A stretch of 64,000 nt of DNA from Dermanyssus gallinae (GCA_003439945.1 QVRM01006473.1:81001-145000); one strand, 5' to 3'; shown: positions 1 through 12,325, numbered from the stretch's first letter. Numbers and translations: made by a program. Notes: a model not told the origin generated them from the sequence alone.

Positions 1-29
1 AATGCAAAGCATGCTTACAAGTACGAATG

Positions 30-470
30 TAAATATTGATTGTTGATGTTGTTGTTGTTGTTAGTTTTACTGTTGGTGTGATTACTGTTGCTGGCGGTGC
101 TGTTGCTGTCGAGGAGATGGTGATGAGGTTATTGTTGTTGTGCCTGCTGCAGGAACAACAACAACAACAACATTTATTGTCATTGTTGGTGACGGTGGCA
201 TTCATTGAGGTTGCCGTCAACTATTCCTACTTCTATTTCCTCTTCGGTCATCTAAGACTTTGTGTCATCGCGTGCTGATGGTGTAGTAGCGTGTGTAGGT
301 AGGTGGTGATGAAAGTCGTCGGTTTCGTGCTGATGGTGTTGATGGTGGATTTCGCTGGTTCGTTCGTTTGTGTTGTTGTCGTCGTCGTCGTTGTGGTTGT
401 TGCTGTTAATGTTGCTGATGCTGTTGCTGCTGCTGCTGCGGCTTCCGCTATCAAAACCCGTGCCAGCAAT
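30..470. repeat. TTG/GTT-rich imperfect microsatellite region
   Basis: The plus strand is rich in GTT, TTG, CTG and GTC triplets, densest at 45-60 and 370-440, with short CAA runs at 155-170. Translations give only poly-Val, poly-Leu or poly-Cys on one strand and poly-Asn or poly-Thr on the other, so the open frames are by-products of the repeat. No gene signal is visible. Confidence 0.85.
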
Positions 471-621
471 CCTGCCAATGGTTAGGCAGGTCGGCATGAG
501 AGGTCGGCCAGTCCGGCTCGGTCAGACGGTCAACGACGATGCAGACGACGATAATGCTTCGACTACGCGACGTCGTCGTGGTGCTAACGATCATACCCAC
601 ACGGCAGCTATATACCATCCA

Positions 622-1058
622 CAACAACCCTAGCAAAAACAGCATCAATAACAATAGCAACAACAACAACAACAACAATATCAATAACAACAGCAACAAC
701 AACAATATCAATAACAATAGCAACAACAACAACAATATCAATAACAATAGCAACAACAATATCAAAAACAACAGCACCAACCACAACAACAACAACAATA
801 GCAACAACAGCACCAACCACAACAACAACAACAATAGCAACAACAACAACAACAATATCAATACCAACAACAACAACAACAACAATATCAATAACAATAG
901 CAACAACCACAACACTAATAGCAACAGCTGTAACACCAATGGCGACAAATAGCGACAAATACACCACCAACATCAAAAACAACAATAACAATAGCAATAG
1001 TAACAACGTCAACAACAACAACAACAACAACAACAACCACAACACTAACAACAACAAC

Positions 1059-1089
<31 letters not shown>

Positions 1090-1093
1090 AAAT

Positions 1094-1133
<40 letters not shown>

Positions 1134-1137
1134 TCCA
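622..1137. repeat. CAA/AAC-rich imperfect microsatellite
   Basis: About 500 bases of AAC/CAA triplets interrupted by ATA, TCA and GCA triplets, becoming nearly pure AAC after 1010. Plus-strand frames read poly-Asn and poly-Thr; minus-strand frames read poly-Leu and poly-Val. The strand is opposite to the TTG-rich tract at 30-470, so the two could pair. The frequent single-base variants mark this as older than the pure tract at 2.34-2.70 kb. Confidence 0.9.
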
Positions 1138-1139
1138 CA

Positions 1140-2330
1140 GCATAGCGATGGCAGCTACGACTGTAAAGCAGACGTAATGACAGCAATGAACGTGACGAGT
1201 GACGAAAAACCACAGTGACGAAAAAACAGCGGCACGGTTTTCTGCAACGCGGCACGCTGAAATATAACGAAACGTATCGCCACGCGACAGACGCAACTCG
1301 TCGTCAGGTTGGCTGTGTCGGTCGCACAAAAACGACCTCAATGACCTTCTTCTTCTTATTCTTCTTCTTTTTTTTTCTGCTATATCGTCTCTTCTTTACC
1401 CCCGTCCCCCCTTCCACCCCCGATCAATTTGTCAAATGTTGTTATCACACTGCTCGACGCTTGTTGGGGGGTTGGGGGGAAGATGCATGTCGCTCTCCCA
1501 TCAGCATCATCGCCATCAACTACTGTCTTCGATCAGTGTTGATAGGTCGATAGCCAGACAACACGCTAGGATGATGCGAAGATTGATGCCAATTTTTTGG
1601 TAAAAAGCGAGGGAGAAAGAGGGAGAGAGAGAGACTGACCCACTCGGAAATGTTCAGAGCTTCCGTCCCATCAGAGACGTTCCTTCCCATTTCCTCTCCC
1701 GCTAACACGGCTACTGTCTACTGTTACTACTATAAATATTCAAATAAGTATTACTATGAAAACAGCTATCATTACTTCGATAATAAGCAAAACAAACCTA
1801 TAAACTGCTTATTAGTTTGCGGCTATTATGATATATATATATGTATATATCACTGGCGGTAGTACAAAGCGGCGGGAATGAGTAGGACTATCCTCGTCAT
1901 TCTTGTGCAAGTAAGCAATAATACTAACAATATTAATTGCGAACACATACATCGTTTTCTACAATTCTAACTCCTATCGCCCGCATTTTACTTGGATCTC
2001 AACTTCTGGCGATTTTAACAATTAAGACTGGCTCGTTATATTGCCTTCAACATCGTTATTCTTGATGTTAATTTTTGATGATGTCTCTTTGAAATTTAGA
2101 ATTCTTGGTACTGCTGATATGGCTGCTGTTGCAAGTTTTGTTACAATTGTAGTAGCTATAATCCATCCATTAGTAGGGCCGAAAATTCTGTTTGGTGTCG
2201 CATTGCCACTCGCACATACGAACATGATGCTGTTATTATTATTCGAAGTCGTGTGGCGTCTTTGCCACGTCGGAAGCAGTCGAATGCCTGTTGGAATGTC
2301 GAGATCGTTGATTGTATCACTATCGGCATC
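1140..2330. other. Mostly unique sequence, no gene recognised
   Basis: This stretch contains a pyrimidine-rich run (TTC and T) at about 1349-1378, a GA-rich run at 1610-1635 and a short TA run near 1830-1850. Open frames are under 115 codons and contain no recognisable domain. Confidence 0.5.
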
Positions 2331-2335
2331 GTTAT

Positions 2336-2702
<367 letters not shown>

Positions 2703-3185
2703 CTAGCTGTGTTAAAAATGCTTGTTGTCCCCGCCGCGGTTTGCCGCTACTGCTGTTATTACCCGTGGCGCTATTTTTATAACAAGCTACTGTAGATGTG
2801 TCTCGGTTGGTTACGCCTAGCGTCTAGCCATTGTCGCTTTCGGTCGCAGTTAGTTTTTGTACAAACTTGCACCAGCCGAAGACAGTGCTATGTATGTAGG
2901 TATCCGTATACATATGTATGTATGTATATATGCGTAACGTGCGTGTGTATACTGTGTGCTCACGCATGCTGTCTGTGTTACTGTTTGTTGAGCTGCCGAC
3001 TCTCGTTTCTCTATTTCAACTCGAGTTCCATCATTGTATCTGCCATTTCTTAGCTGCTACCGCTGCTGGTGCTGCAGCACGATTTGCCTTACGCCTACTC
3101 TACGACGCGGCCGGATATACGTTTCTGTCCTCCTAATGGGCTGAACGCAGCAATCTTTTTCTTCTTTCTCGCGCGCGGCTTGCGT
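2703..3185. other. Unique sequence between TTG tract and CpG-rich patch
   Basis: Mixed sequence with a short GTAT/ATGT repeat near 2890-2930. Frames up to 85 codons show no recognisable domain. No RNA gene or transposon motif is seen. Confidence 0.4.
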
Positions 3186-3650
3186 CTATGGTGACGGTGG
3201 TGGTAGTGGTGGTGGGGGTGGTGGTGATATGTACAGCACTCGTTGCCGGTACAGACGCCACGCATCTCTCGTCCTCTCGAGATTTTGCTTCGCTCGAACC
3301 GCTTGTAGTCGAGCTTTCAGCCAGGCGTTCTTATGTCGGCTGTCGGCCCGGTACTCGGTATCGTGGATCCTGCCGCGATGCCGCAGCAGGAAATGTTTGC
3401 CGCTTGCTGCACCACCTTCACCGGGGCCCCGTCTATTCGTATTCCCGTATACCTGCCGCTCCGCGAACGCAAATCTCCAACCCCCTACGTACCCTGTGCG
3501 GATAAACCCACGGCGCACACACGAAACGGCTTGCTCACATTCGAGACGGATTCGAGCGTAGTCGCAACCCCGTACTTCCCCCCTCCCACCCCCGTCGTTT
3601 CGGCTAGTTTCACCATCGTATTTTTTGACAGAATCCAACTTCCACTTCTG
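3186..3650. other. CpG-rich patch with overlapping open frames on both strands
   Basis: This stretch is richer in G, C and CpG than its flanks. A minus-strand frame of 150 codons (3186-3638) and plus-strand frames of 105-166 codons are open together. The end of the minus frame is proline-rich only because of a GGTGGTGG run at 3190-3225. I recognise no domain in any frame. It could be an exon or promoter-proximal CpG-rich DNA, or it could be open by chance because high GC lowers stop-codon density. Confidence 0.25.
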
Positions 3651-3689
3651 TCTAGAAACAGGCAGACGAAGCAGATGCAGCTAAGCAGC

Positions 3690-3802
3690 AACATGTTGTT
3701 GTTGTTGTTGTTGTTGTTGCTGCTGTCGTTGTTGTTAATGTTATCATTGTTGTTGTTGCTGTTGTTGTTTCTCGTCGTTGTGGTTGTTGTTGTTGCTGGT
3801 AT
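3690..3802. repeat. Imperfect (TTG)n microsatellite
   Basis: TTG/GTT triplets interrupted by CTG, TCG and ATG. It is followed at 3883-3912 by a (CA)n/(CT)n run. Translations are low-complexity only. Confidence 0.9.
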
Positions 3803-3912
3803 CATGATACGGCCGCCGGCGCGACTCGCGTAGATGCAGCGGAAGACAATTTGGCATCGGAGTACCGCCGTTTCTCTCTCTTTCACACACACACACTCTC
3901 TCTCTCTCTCTC

Positions 3913-4535
3913 TTTTGCATTGGTTGCATAGCCTTGGATGTTAGTTATTTAGTCTGACCGAACCGCATTTGTCTCCCTTACGACAAGCTGATTGGCCATC
4001 ATCTCATCGTATGCCGAGGTTGGATGACGACCAGATGCGATGCGACCAGGTCATCTCCATGCCTCCACAAGAGGGGGGGGGGAGCCCGCATGATTTCCGC
4101 GAACCCCACCGTGGTCGTGCAGCGCCCATGCGCACACAAGTGCGGCACACCCATGTACCGCACTTATCTATCCCACTTCTGCCTGGCCCGCCCGCCTCGC
4201 GACTCGTCGTCGCAAATACGCCCGCATCCGAGTAGGTAGGATTGCAGCGGTAGCAACGGCTCTCCAACGGCCGAGAGCCATTTCTCGTTGACTGAGCGGA
4301 CGGAGCCCGGATCAAACCAAAACGACAGACTCCGCCGTGGCATACTTATGGAGAGACAAAGTAGTCCCTCCTCCTCCATCTCCGGCGCAAGCCGTAGGCC
4401 TGTCGAGAGTCTTAACAAGGTATCGACGTACTATTACTAGACATACGAGTCGATGCAATCGTTCGGGCTGCACAAATCGTACAGAGGCAATGCAATGGGG
4501 ACGGCTTAAGGAGTCCTCGACTGAGGATGAGGGCA
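3913..4535. other. Moderately GC-rich unique sequence
   Basis: This segment includes a run of ten G's at 4073-4082. Overlapping frames of 70-112 codons are open on both strands, with no recognisable domain and no clear splice-flanked exon. A short (TA)n run follows at 4536-4556. Confidence 0.35.
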
Positions 4536-4559
4536 TATATATATATATATATATATCGA

Positions 4560-7500
4560 TGGAAACGTGCAGGCACTACACATATAATCTCATAGCAGAA
4601 TGGTTGCTTAGGGAATTCACCTTGTGTGTTACACCATTAAAGTGTGCCAAACAGGAAGCGAAAGTTGAAGATTGAAGTTTGTCTGCATTATGGGCTATAG
4701 CCATAATAAGAAAACCATTTTGCAATACCTAGTTGAAATGCACGTGTCGACCACAAAATTGTACCGATACAATTCGAAATTGTTTAGTAGGTTCTACTGG
4801 TGGATATGTAGCATTTTGTATAAGTACGTTTTATTGATAACATGTACGATGACCATAACTTCACTATTTCGTAGGGCTAATGCATTGACAAGCATCATAT
4901 CCAAAGGAAGGACATATTGTGTGTAAGAACACGTACTTCACATGTTTCTACCTAAATCTAAGGACGCCAGAATTGTAATACATCATTAATCGTTTTCAGA
5001 AAGCCTATTTTCTGCTAACCCAAAATTGTCTCTTTTACTCATTTTAAACATCCAGTGTCTGATGATACGTGTCTCTGTTTTTTTTTGTACGTATGCAGCA
5101 TTTGCTCTTCGTAACCGTATAACAGTTTGCAATGTGCTGACAAAAACAGTTACATCTAGTTTCATTCTGACAGCTGAACTTAACAATACGTCATCTAGTT
5201 AATTTGGTGCATTTTGTTAGTGAACATCGTTTGAAGGTTGACTAATACGAGCCCCGGCTGTTCGCGCCCCGTGCGTAGAGGCGCCGCTGTTGGTTGCTTT
5301 TCCGTCTTTGTACAAATCCAACAAAGCAAACAAAAAGAGACAGAACAAAGCGTCCGACAATAAGATTTGTCTTTGTACTGCATGATGAATGAACGGTGTC
5401 GCAGCTCTAAATGCCGTCAAATGTTTCTGATAGATTAGACCGAAGGCAATTCAATATAGATAACTGGAATGACAAGTAAACAAGACGATGCATGAAACAC
5501 GGATGTTCTGTAAGGAGCGTGTGTTTGAAAATAACAATAAACTAAACTAAACAATTGCGGTGGCTGTTACACGGGACACGTCGGAGCTCCGTCAGTCTGG
5601 CTCGCTACCCTGCGCCTGTTTCCTTTGTTGTGTGTATTTCTCTCTATGTTCCCTTTATTTTCTTTGGCCTAGTGTTTTGTTTGGGCCGTTCGTTTTGCAT
5701 CTCTCGTTGTGAGTTCTCCTTCGGCTTCGAGTATCTCAGTGGGTGTATTGATCACCCGTGTATGGGTTGATCTGCAGTGTGATCTGTCTGCTGTTCCACT
5801 CTTGTGAAGCAACTAATGCCAATGCAGTAATCTTCTACAGATCGAGTACGGTACGTCTTGCTGCCTACGCCTCCGTGTAGGCGACGCGACCATGGCCGTC
5901 AACACGCTTCTCTGGTTCTTCAATGTTCTTTTTGAACGACATCTCTATGCAGCTTCCGCTTAGTCTGTCTAACAATGTAGCTGGCTACTATGGCTCTCTA
6001 GTTGATCTCTCTTTCTCTCTATCCAGATCTATCTATGTCCTTTCTTGGCCTCGTCTTGACTTTGTCCTTGTCGTATATTGTATTTTTCGCCCAGTTGTCA
6101 ATCTAATCGTGTCTTCATAGGTACATGCTAATTGCTCCATTTTGTTCGTATTTCATAGCAACTGGTATTATTTGATGCTGCCACTTGTGGGCTTCAAAAA
6201 ATACAAGCTCACAATTCTGTGCAGTAGACGGAACGTAGGCAACTCGTAGCTTTAATACCTGTGCCCCAAGCCATCTGCCCACATATCGAATTTGTAACAG
6301 GGAGCTACAGCGTGAAACCAGCAAGCTGGTCAGCAAGGTAAAACAGCAGATCGGCATGAACATCAAAGTGGTTGAAAGTTATGACCGACTTTGTGATGAT
6401 ACTGATGTCCACTGCTCCCCCTACATTGTGACGTGTTATCCTTGCATGGGGCGGTGACGTGTTCTTCTTTAAAAACAATTTTTTTGTAAATAAACCCGAG
6501 CTCCGAAACCCCAATTTGTCGTTAGCCCATGACTAGGCTACAGAACATTGTGTATTGTGAGTTTTGAATAAGTGCATTTTTTTTACAGGCAAGCAGACGC
6601 GTGATCTCTATAACTGATCGCAAAAACAGTACAACATAACGACACAGTGAAAACACTATCCAGTGATATAAGCGCATGCTCAGAGGACAGTCTGTACACT
6701 GGCTTTGTTGGACGGACGTAAACAAAGGCCTCCAAATACTTCTCCTCACGTTTGCCATTATATAGTGGCATTGTCGCTAGACCCTGCTACTCGGACGTTA
6801 GCCCTTTTGACGCCTTTGTCTGACGCTACGCCTTTAGACGCCCGTCGAGGCCCAGCAACACGACGAGATACGAGCAGTGAAAATTCGCTGATCTGACCCG
6901 CCACGAGAAGACGGTGAGCCGTTTATGCTTTGCACAAAAGAAATCCTTGTAGTTTGTATCTCACTTTGCCAATAACTACGCGTGCCTTTTTTGTTAGGTG
7001 GGCTAAACACACCAGATTTTTTGGGAGGGGGGGGCGACAATTGTACCATGTTCTATATTTCGACTTCTCCTTTTCTGCTTCGTGTTCTTCTTCTGCTGCT
7101 GCTGCTTCACTCCTTTGTCTAGCCTGTGCGTTTTCAGTACACTTTATCACACAGAATGCCCAACAGAGTGAGTGACAACTGCTTTTCAGCATAAATGTCT
7201 GCATCCGCCAGCAAACGCCGCAGTTGGCGTCCCTGGTTTTCCCATTAGCCATTGTGGTGGTGGTGGTAGCACCAACAGAGGCAGCTGCACCAGCAGACGA
7301 CCAACAACCAACCACCAAGTTCTGTTCTGTTCTGTTGGTAATGCCTTCAGCGCAGTCTATGTATAGCAGGGCGGCATTGTCGACGTCAGTACGACGGCAC
7401 AAATGCACCACGCATAGACACGAAAACACATAGACACGTGCATGTTTCTGCACACAAACATGCAGAAACCTGCCGAACTATACGCACAGGCCGCACCGGG

Positions 7501-8200
7501 GCAGGGACACCGGGGCGTCAGGGCGTCCTGTCCTTGTACCCTGAAGCAATTTTCGCTCTGGCATGCGAAATCGTAGCACCGGAGTGAAGTCGTTGTCACT
7601 GGCGGTGGTGCCGACACAGCAGCCAGCTAGCTATTGCACCTAACGTGTCTTCGTCGGTCGTCGTAGTCTGTCCACACATAGCATAACGTACAGGCCAAAA
7701 ACCAACCGGCCACCGTTCGGTTGGAGCGGCTCGTCTCCCGACCGGGGGGCGAACACTTTCGTTTGTTGTATAATAACCCGCCGGAGCCCGCGCTCAATCT
7801 AGCCTCTAAGCTCAGACTAGGAGAACACGGTCGCCATGCATGCAGTGCACTTTTCTCGCGCAGCTAGCTGGGCAAATTTTTCAACCTCTCCGCTGTCCGA
7901 AAGAAGGCGACTAACGCAATTTTGGCTGACGTACAATTTTGGCGCTCTCTGGGGTCTCTCCTGGGTGGTGGCCATAGGGCGTGTAGTGTTTCGGCGCAGA
8001 TAGGCCGACGCACGGTGTTGTTGAGATGTCAAAACCCCTTGTTTTGCCAAATTCGCCTAAGTTTGTTGTAGAACGGCGCTAGCAACGCGTATCTTGTAGG
8101 TCTCCGTCTAGCTAAACCTATTAGAATTGCGTTCGTTGTGTCAACATTTGCTTTTTCTTTCTGGCGTTAATTAGCGCTCTCGGTTTTTCGGCTTTTTTTC
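4560..8200. other. Long unique stretch, no gene recognised
   Basis: Both strands were read. All frames are under 90 codons except a 176-codon minus frame at 6923-7453, which has no recognisable domain and runs over a GCT-rich run (7090-7115) and a GGT-rich run (7255-7275). A run of G's lies at 7025-7034. There is no transposase or reverse transcriptase motif, tRNA or large repeat. This is intergenic or intronic as far as can be seen. Confidence 0.45.
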
Positions 8201-8224
8201 GTTAACCACCACCACCACCACCAT
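8201..8224. repeat. (ACC)n short microsatellite
   Basis: About seven ACC triplets. The following DNA to about 9150 is unique, with two weak local duplications: a roughly 23-base repeat around 8608-8656 containing GTTAGA and CGCAACA, and a diverged copy pair around 8708-8775 containing TGAACGG and a T-run. Confidence 0.6.
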
Positions 8225-9158
8225 TTCATGAAGAGGTGTATCTAACAATGTGACCCGTAGCTGCTCTTTGGCGATCGTTCGCATAATTTTTTCCTAGTGT
8301 TTTCTCGTCTACTAGCGACCTGAAAACACACAAGTTTTATCTGTTTGTGCCGTGGCTTGCGGATCTCCAGTCTATACAACGAAAAATTGGAATCTTATTA
8401 TTGCTCTTGTTGTCGCTATATACCCTAAGGGAGGTTCACAATCACTCGCACAAACCCATAGCTTCCCGCCCAACACTCTAAACACGATATAAAGTAAACA
8501 AAATAACTCGAATCAGTTCAACTGCTTCTTTTACTGTTGTTTGCCCGTGTATCAAACTGCGCCATCAAATCAAGCGCATTGCTTAGATTGTGTTGTTCTT
8601 GGTCAGCGTTAGACTTGTCTGTGCAACATGTTAGATGTCTGCGCAACACGTTAGACTAATGCGTTTCTATATTTATATGTTTCTCGACTAGTAGTCTTCT
8701 GTTTAAAATGAACGGTTTTTGTAAACGTGGCAATTTACACTGAACGGGTTTTTTGTATACGTAGTCATTTAGTAGTTGAACACACACACACACTCAACGC
8801 ACAAATGAATTAAATACCTCTGAATAGGCACAGGATTTACCGATGTCAGCACCGTCGTCACGACACATCGCCTACAAATGGATGTTTGGTCGTAGCTCTT
8901 GTCTAAAACCGTTTTGAAGATGCGAATTTTCACCAAAACTGGTTAGAAACCCTGTGCTACGACTGGAGCTTGCCAAGCGAACATGCAGATCGTACGCGCA
9001 AAGGGGAGGCTTTTTTAGTTTGGAGGCCAAATCATCAAATAGTTAAAGTAGTCGTCGTGCGAGAAGATACCACTAAGAGGATGTTATGGCAAATAGCTAC
9101 CCAGATGGAGTTAGCCGACAAGCTTTGCAAGCGTCGCTTCCAGCACATCAATGTGCGG

Positions 9159-9380
9159 TGACCGACTCCAGTAATCACGCGCCTACGCTAAGCCAGTTAC
9201 TCTCGCATTAGGCTATTAATATCGAGGCAACACACATCACTGTGCTCCTCGTCAACCGCAGTAACGCGATTACTAGCAAACTCCCGCAGGGTTGCTGGCC
9301 GTTACCTGAACGAGACTCAGGGGCGAAACCATGCTAATTCACCGGCATACAAGTTTGCAGCAATCATTGTCTTACTTTTA
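9159..9380 (+). repeat. Dispersed repeat family B, copy 1
   Basis: This copy shares two conserved blocks with 10738-10875. The first begins TGACCGACTCCAGTAATCA. The second contains GCGAAACC, then GGCATACAAGTTTGCAGCA. The spacer between blocks is longer here (about 145 versus 50 bases), so one copy has an internal insertion or deletion. There is no coding content, and the family is unknown to me. A short non-autonomous transposable element is the likeliest explanation. Confidence 0.6.
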
Positions 9381-10000
9381 CGATATACGACTGACACCTG
9401 AGGTCCTCGTCAGCAGGTCGATCAGAGGTACGCGACGACATATAAAATATAAAGTTCAAATCGCGCATCGAAGTTGGAGAATCGTCGAAAGCGCGCACTT
9501 TTGCACTTTATCACACTGTTCTGAGGTCCTGACACAGTGCGCTCTATTGTGCGTCTTCCGAACTGATATGTAAGGGCCCAGTTCTGCTTACTTAGCCGCA
9601 AGCAAAAGAACTTTATACCCTAATTAGGGCTGCATCTAGCGCCAGGAGCGAGAATCCTAACTGGTCTTTGCTGCATTTCCTTCGAGGCAGTTGCTTGGCG
9701 GGCCATGTCTGGCGTTTGTTTACATTCTATTTGAAACAGCCGCGCGGCTTGGATATCAAACATGACGCATAAACTCATATAGGCGTTCAAGCCCGATTTA
9801 GTGAATATATAGCCGTCAAACATATAGCCGTATAGATTTCGCCAGATTTAACCGCCTTATATATATACACATACATTCATTATTTTTTACTTAACACCGT
9901 TATGTAATATGAAGGATGTTGACACACCTACAAGAGCGGACAGACACGGGCGATAGTCTTTTGTGCAAAATGCCTTGAATGGTTACTCGTTGTTTGAATT
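9381..10000. other. Unique sequence
   Basis: Frames are up to 80 codons without recognisable domains. A minor TA/CA run lies at 9858-9876. No other structure was seen. Confidence 0.4.
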
Positions 10001-10085
10001 CTGTAATTATGGAAATTTCAAGCTCAATGAGGAATTCTTAAATTTAAATAAATTTGCCGTCCAAAGAAGACGGTCCCATAAAAAA
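10001..10085 (+). repeat. Left arm of a ~1-kb inverted repeat
   Basis: The segment at 10050-10080 (ending GAAGACGGTCCCAT) is the reverse complement of 10973-11008 with about three differences. The similarity extends outward through TGTAATTATGGAAATTT here against TGTAACTATGGAAATTT in the reverse complement of the other arm. An extra 35 or so bases separate the two blocks in this arm. GCCGTC and GACGGTC within the arm also pair locally, giving a small hairpin. Confidence 0.6.
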
Positions 10086-10122
10086 AATATTGGGCAGTAA
10101 AAGAAAAACGAGTAGATAGCCT

Positions 10123-10139
10123 GATGATGATGATGATGC
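10123..10139. repeat. (GAT)n short microsatellite
   Basis: About five GAT triplets, inside the interval bounded by the two inverted arms. Confidence 0.7.
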
Positions 10140-10654
10140 AGATAGAAATCTCTGCAGAATCTCCGCAACGAGCTGCCTTGTGCTCCAGTTGGGAACAGTT
10201 CCACTCTCTGTACTGTCGGCGTTCGAAATTTGCTGCATGTTGTGCGCACCGCCGACTTTTGTCTGATGTCGAAATTCAAACTGCCCGCGGGCCCGGAAGT
10301 TAGCGAACACGACTTCCGGTCGTGTTACGCAGGGCTGCGACCGCTTACTCGGGGCTTCGTCGTACCACGTCTCTGCGGCCCCTCATGCGGAGGAGCTTCA
10401 ATTTAGCCTCCATGTCGGTAACCCATGTCGTCCTGTCGCAAACCCAGAATAGGTAGCCTAGGTAAACGAACGAATGCTAACACTGATAATGAACAACGCA
10501 ATGAAGCTTGTTAAACTAGCTATCTTATATTGCGTGTTCTGGAAGACGTCACCGCTTCGTGACAATGGCAACATATCAGCCTCGACCAGTACCTGATATT
10601 TGATAAGAGAGTTGTATTGTATAATGTGCCTGTCACTGTTACATCGATGGTCTA

Positions 10655-10712
10655 TCTGCAGCTTGCGCATCAGGCTTATATAGGAGCACACACACACACG
10701 TATAGTAGTCTT
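10655..10712. repeat. Dispersed repeat shared with 12.28 kb, copy 1
   Basis: The conserved core TGCGCAT, three bases, then GCTTATATAGGAG, followed by a CA/TA-rich run and TAGT, recurs in direct orientation at 12280-12325. The surrounding sequence is only weakly similar. It may be the end of an element related to family B, which starts 25 bases further on. Confidence 0.45.
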
Positions 10713-10737
10713 CTTTCGTCACATCAACAAAATCTAG

Positions 10738-10875
10738 TGACCGAATCCAGTAATCAAAGCAACTAATATTGTTTGCCTTCCTGATTAAGACTCGGTTGTG
10801 ACTCGGAAGCGAAACCAGGCTAATCCGCTGGCATACAAGTTTGCAGCAGCCATGACCTTCTTTTGACTGCCTAGT
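10738..10875 (+). repeat. Dispersed repeat family B, copy 2
   Basis: This copy matches 9159-9380 in two blocks: TGACCGAATCCAGTAATCA, and GCGAAACC through CTGGCATACAAGTTTGCAGCA. It lies between the inverted arms at 10.05 and 10.98 kb, so it may be cargo of the element they define, or an independent insertion. Confidence 0.6.
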
Positions 10876-10972
10876 TAATATATAACGAACACCACCAAAT
10901 CAAATAGGCAACAAAAATAGCTTAGTCTTCAGTCAGCGCGTTAACTAATTTGTTTGCAATATGTTTTTGTTT

Positions 10973-11023
10973 AATGGGACCGTCTTCTCAGGACGGCAAA
11001 TTTCCATAGTTACACATTTTCAA
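10973..11023 (-). repeat. Right arm of the ~1-kb inverted repeat
   Basis: The arm contains ATGGGACCGTCTTCT then GGACGGCAAATTT, the mirror of the left arm. The arms bound about 0.95 kb without a recognisable transposase, which suits a non-autonomous DNA transposon or fold-back element. No clear target duplication was found outside the arms. Confidence 0.6.
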
Positions 11024-11071
11024 CAACTGTAGCAATTTAGAACATTTTGCATACAAAGGCTTGCGCGGGTG

Positions 11072-11119
<48 letters not shown>

Positions 11120-11158
11120 CTTTCTCTCTCACTATATATATATATATATATATATAAG
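11072..11158. repeat. Two (TA)n blocks around a CT-rich spacer
   Basis: AT dinucleotide runs at about 11075-11118 and 11134-11156 flank a short TTTCTCTCTCAC spacer. Translations are Tyr-Ile repeats only. Confidence 0.95.
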
Positions 11159-11362
11159 AGTGACAGTGAAACCAGATGCCAGGCTAAAAAGCAAAATAGA
11201 TAATGCTCCTTTCAGATTTTCAGAGCACCTTTTCCGTTTCCATTAGAGCGATTTAAAATTTTAAATGTTAACGTGCGTTTGGTAATGGTTGGGAAAAGTT
11301 CTTCAATGTGCTAGCAATATCGCGGAACCCAAGAGTTCTGCGTGCATAGTTGTCTACTCTAG

Positions 11363-11441
11363 CTACCTCGGATCTCTACCCTAACTACGTCGGATCTCTA
11401 CCCTAACTACCTCGGATCTCTACTCTAACTAACTCGGATCC
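11363..11441. repeat. 22-base tandem repeat, about 3.6 copies
   Basis: The unit is CTACCTCGGATCTCTACCCTAA, with units starting at about 11363, 11385, 11407 and 11429. Copies differ by one or two bases each. A C-rich run follows at 11577-11588. Confidence 0.85.
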
Positions 11442-11589
11442 TCGCCAAGGACCTGAGTTCGATCATCGTCAAAGGCAAGCTTTTCTACAGGGCGAGATTA
11501 GCCATAGATTGCCCACCGGCCTGCCCTAGAGTCGTCTGTATGTACAGGCAAGCTAATTGGTATGTGAAGCGCGTAGCCCCCCCCCCCCT

Positions 11590-12270
11590 TCTATCGACAT
11601 CTAACGCACAAGGGAGAACTAATCTCCTAAATGTGTTACCATCAGGAACGCTCAGCAAACGAAACTTTTCATTACTCGACGCACTTTCCTTCGAGCCTTG
11701 TGTACTTCTTCTGTAGTCTTTAGTCTAGCGATTTCCCATTTCATTTCTATTTTGGGAGACGTAGATAGCCTGGAGACAAGCAAGCTAAAGAAGATTGACT
11801 TTTTTTTACTAAATTCGAAACCGAAATGAAGCGATGAGTACACTCCGCAAAATCCGCTTATCACGATTTGGAAACGGCTATGCTATTATGTCAAGTTTTG
11901 GTAGATTTTTTGGTCAATAACGTCTCATAATGCATACTAATGGGGCATTATCTGGATACATAATGTATCTACGGTCCTACTACTGTTTACAGAACATTCA
12001 AAATGAGCTTACAGTGTAACTGCTCAGTATAAATTTTAAAATATGGCTTCACCACGCTTCTTTCACACACACTCAAGACGTGTACATAAGCTGGAAGCTT
12101 GCTCGGATATCTTCTGGATTGTGAGCAAGCCAGCAGTCATGTCGCCGGTGATCTTTGCGTCTACGGTAAATATCTTCTCGTCAATGAATAATTGAACACA
12201 ACTCCTTTGCGCTTAAGCTAACCCAACAGCACCTGACATCGAGGAAGTCTGTTCCCTAAAATCTTTACTA
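11590..12270. other. Unique sequence
   Basis: No frame exceeds 70 codons with any recognisable content. AT-rich, and no mobile-element motif was seen. Confidence 0.4.
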
Positions 12271-12279
12271 TACGACGGT

Positions 12280-12325
12280 CGTTGCTGCGCATTTTGCTTA
12301 TATAGGAGTATACACATAGTAATCC
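12280..12325. repeat. Dispersed repeat shared with 10.66 kb, copy 2
   Basis: Contains CTGCGCATTTTGCTTATATAGGAG then TATACACATAGTAATC, parallel to the 10655-10712 copy. Confidence 0.45.

Noticed and set aside
3186..3833. Overlapping 150- and 166-codon frames as real genes
   Set aside because: Both strands are open together in CpG-rich DNA and parts are repeat-derived. No domain or splice structure supports either.
9159..10875. Direct repeats as a CRISPR-like array or LTR pair
   Set aside because: Only two copies with unequal internal length, no regular spacers, and no LTR hallmarks or internal retroviral genes. The genome is eukaryotic.
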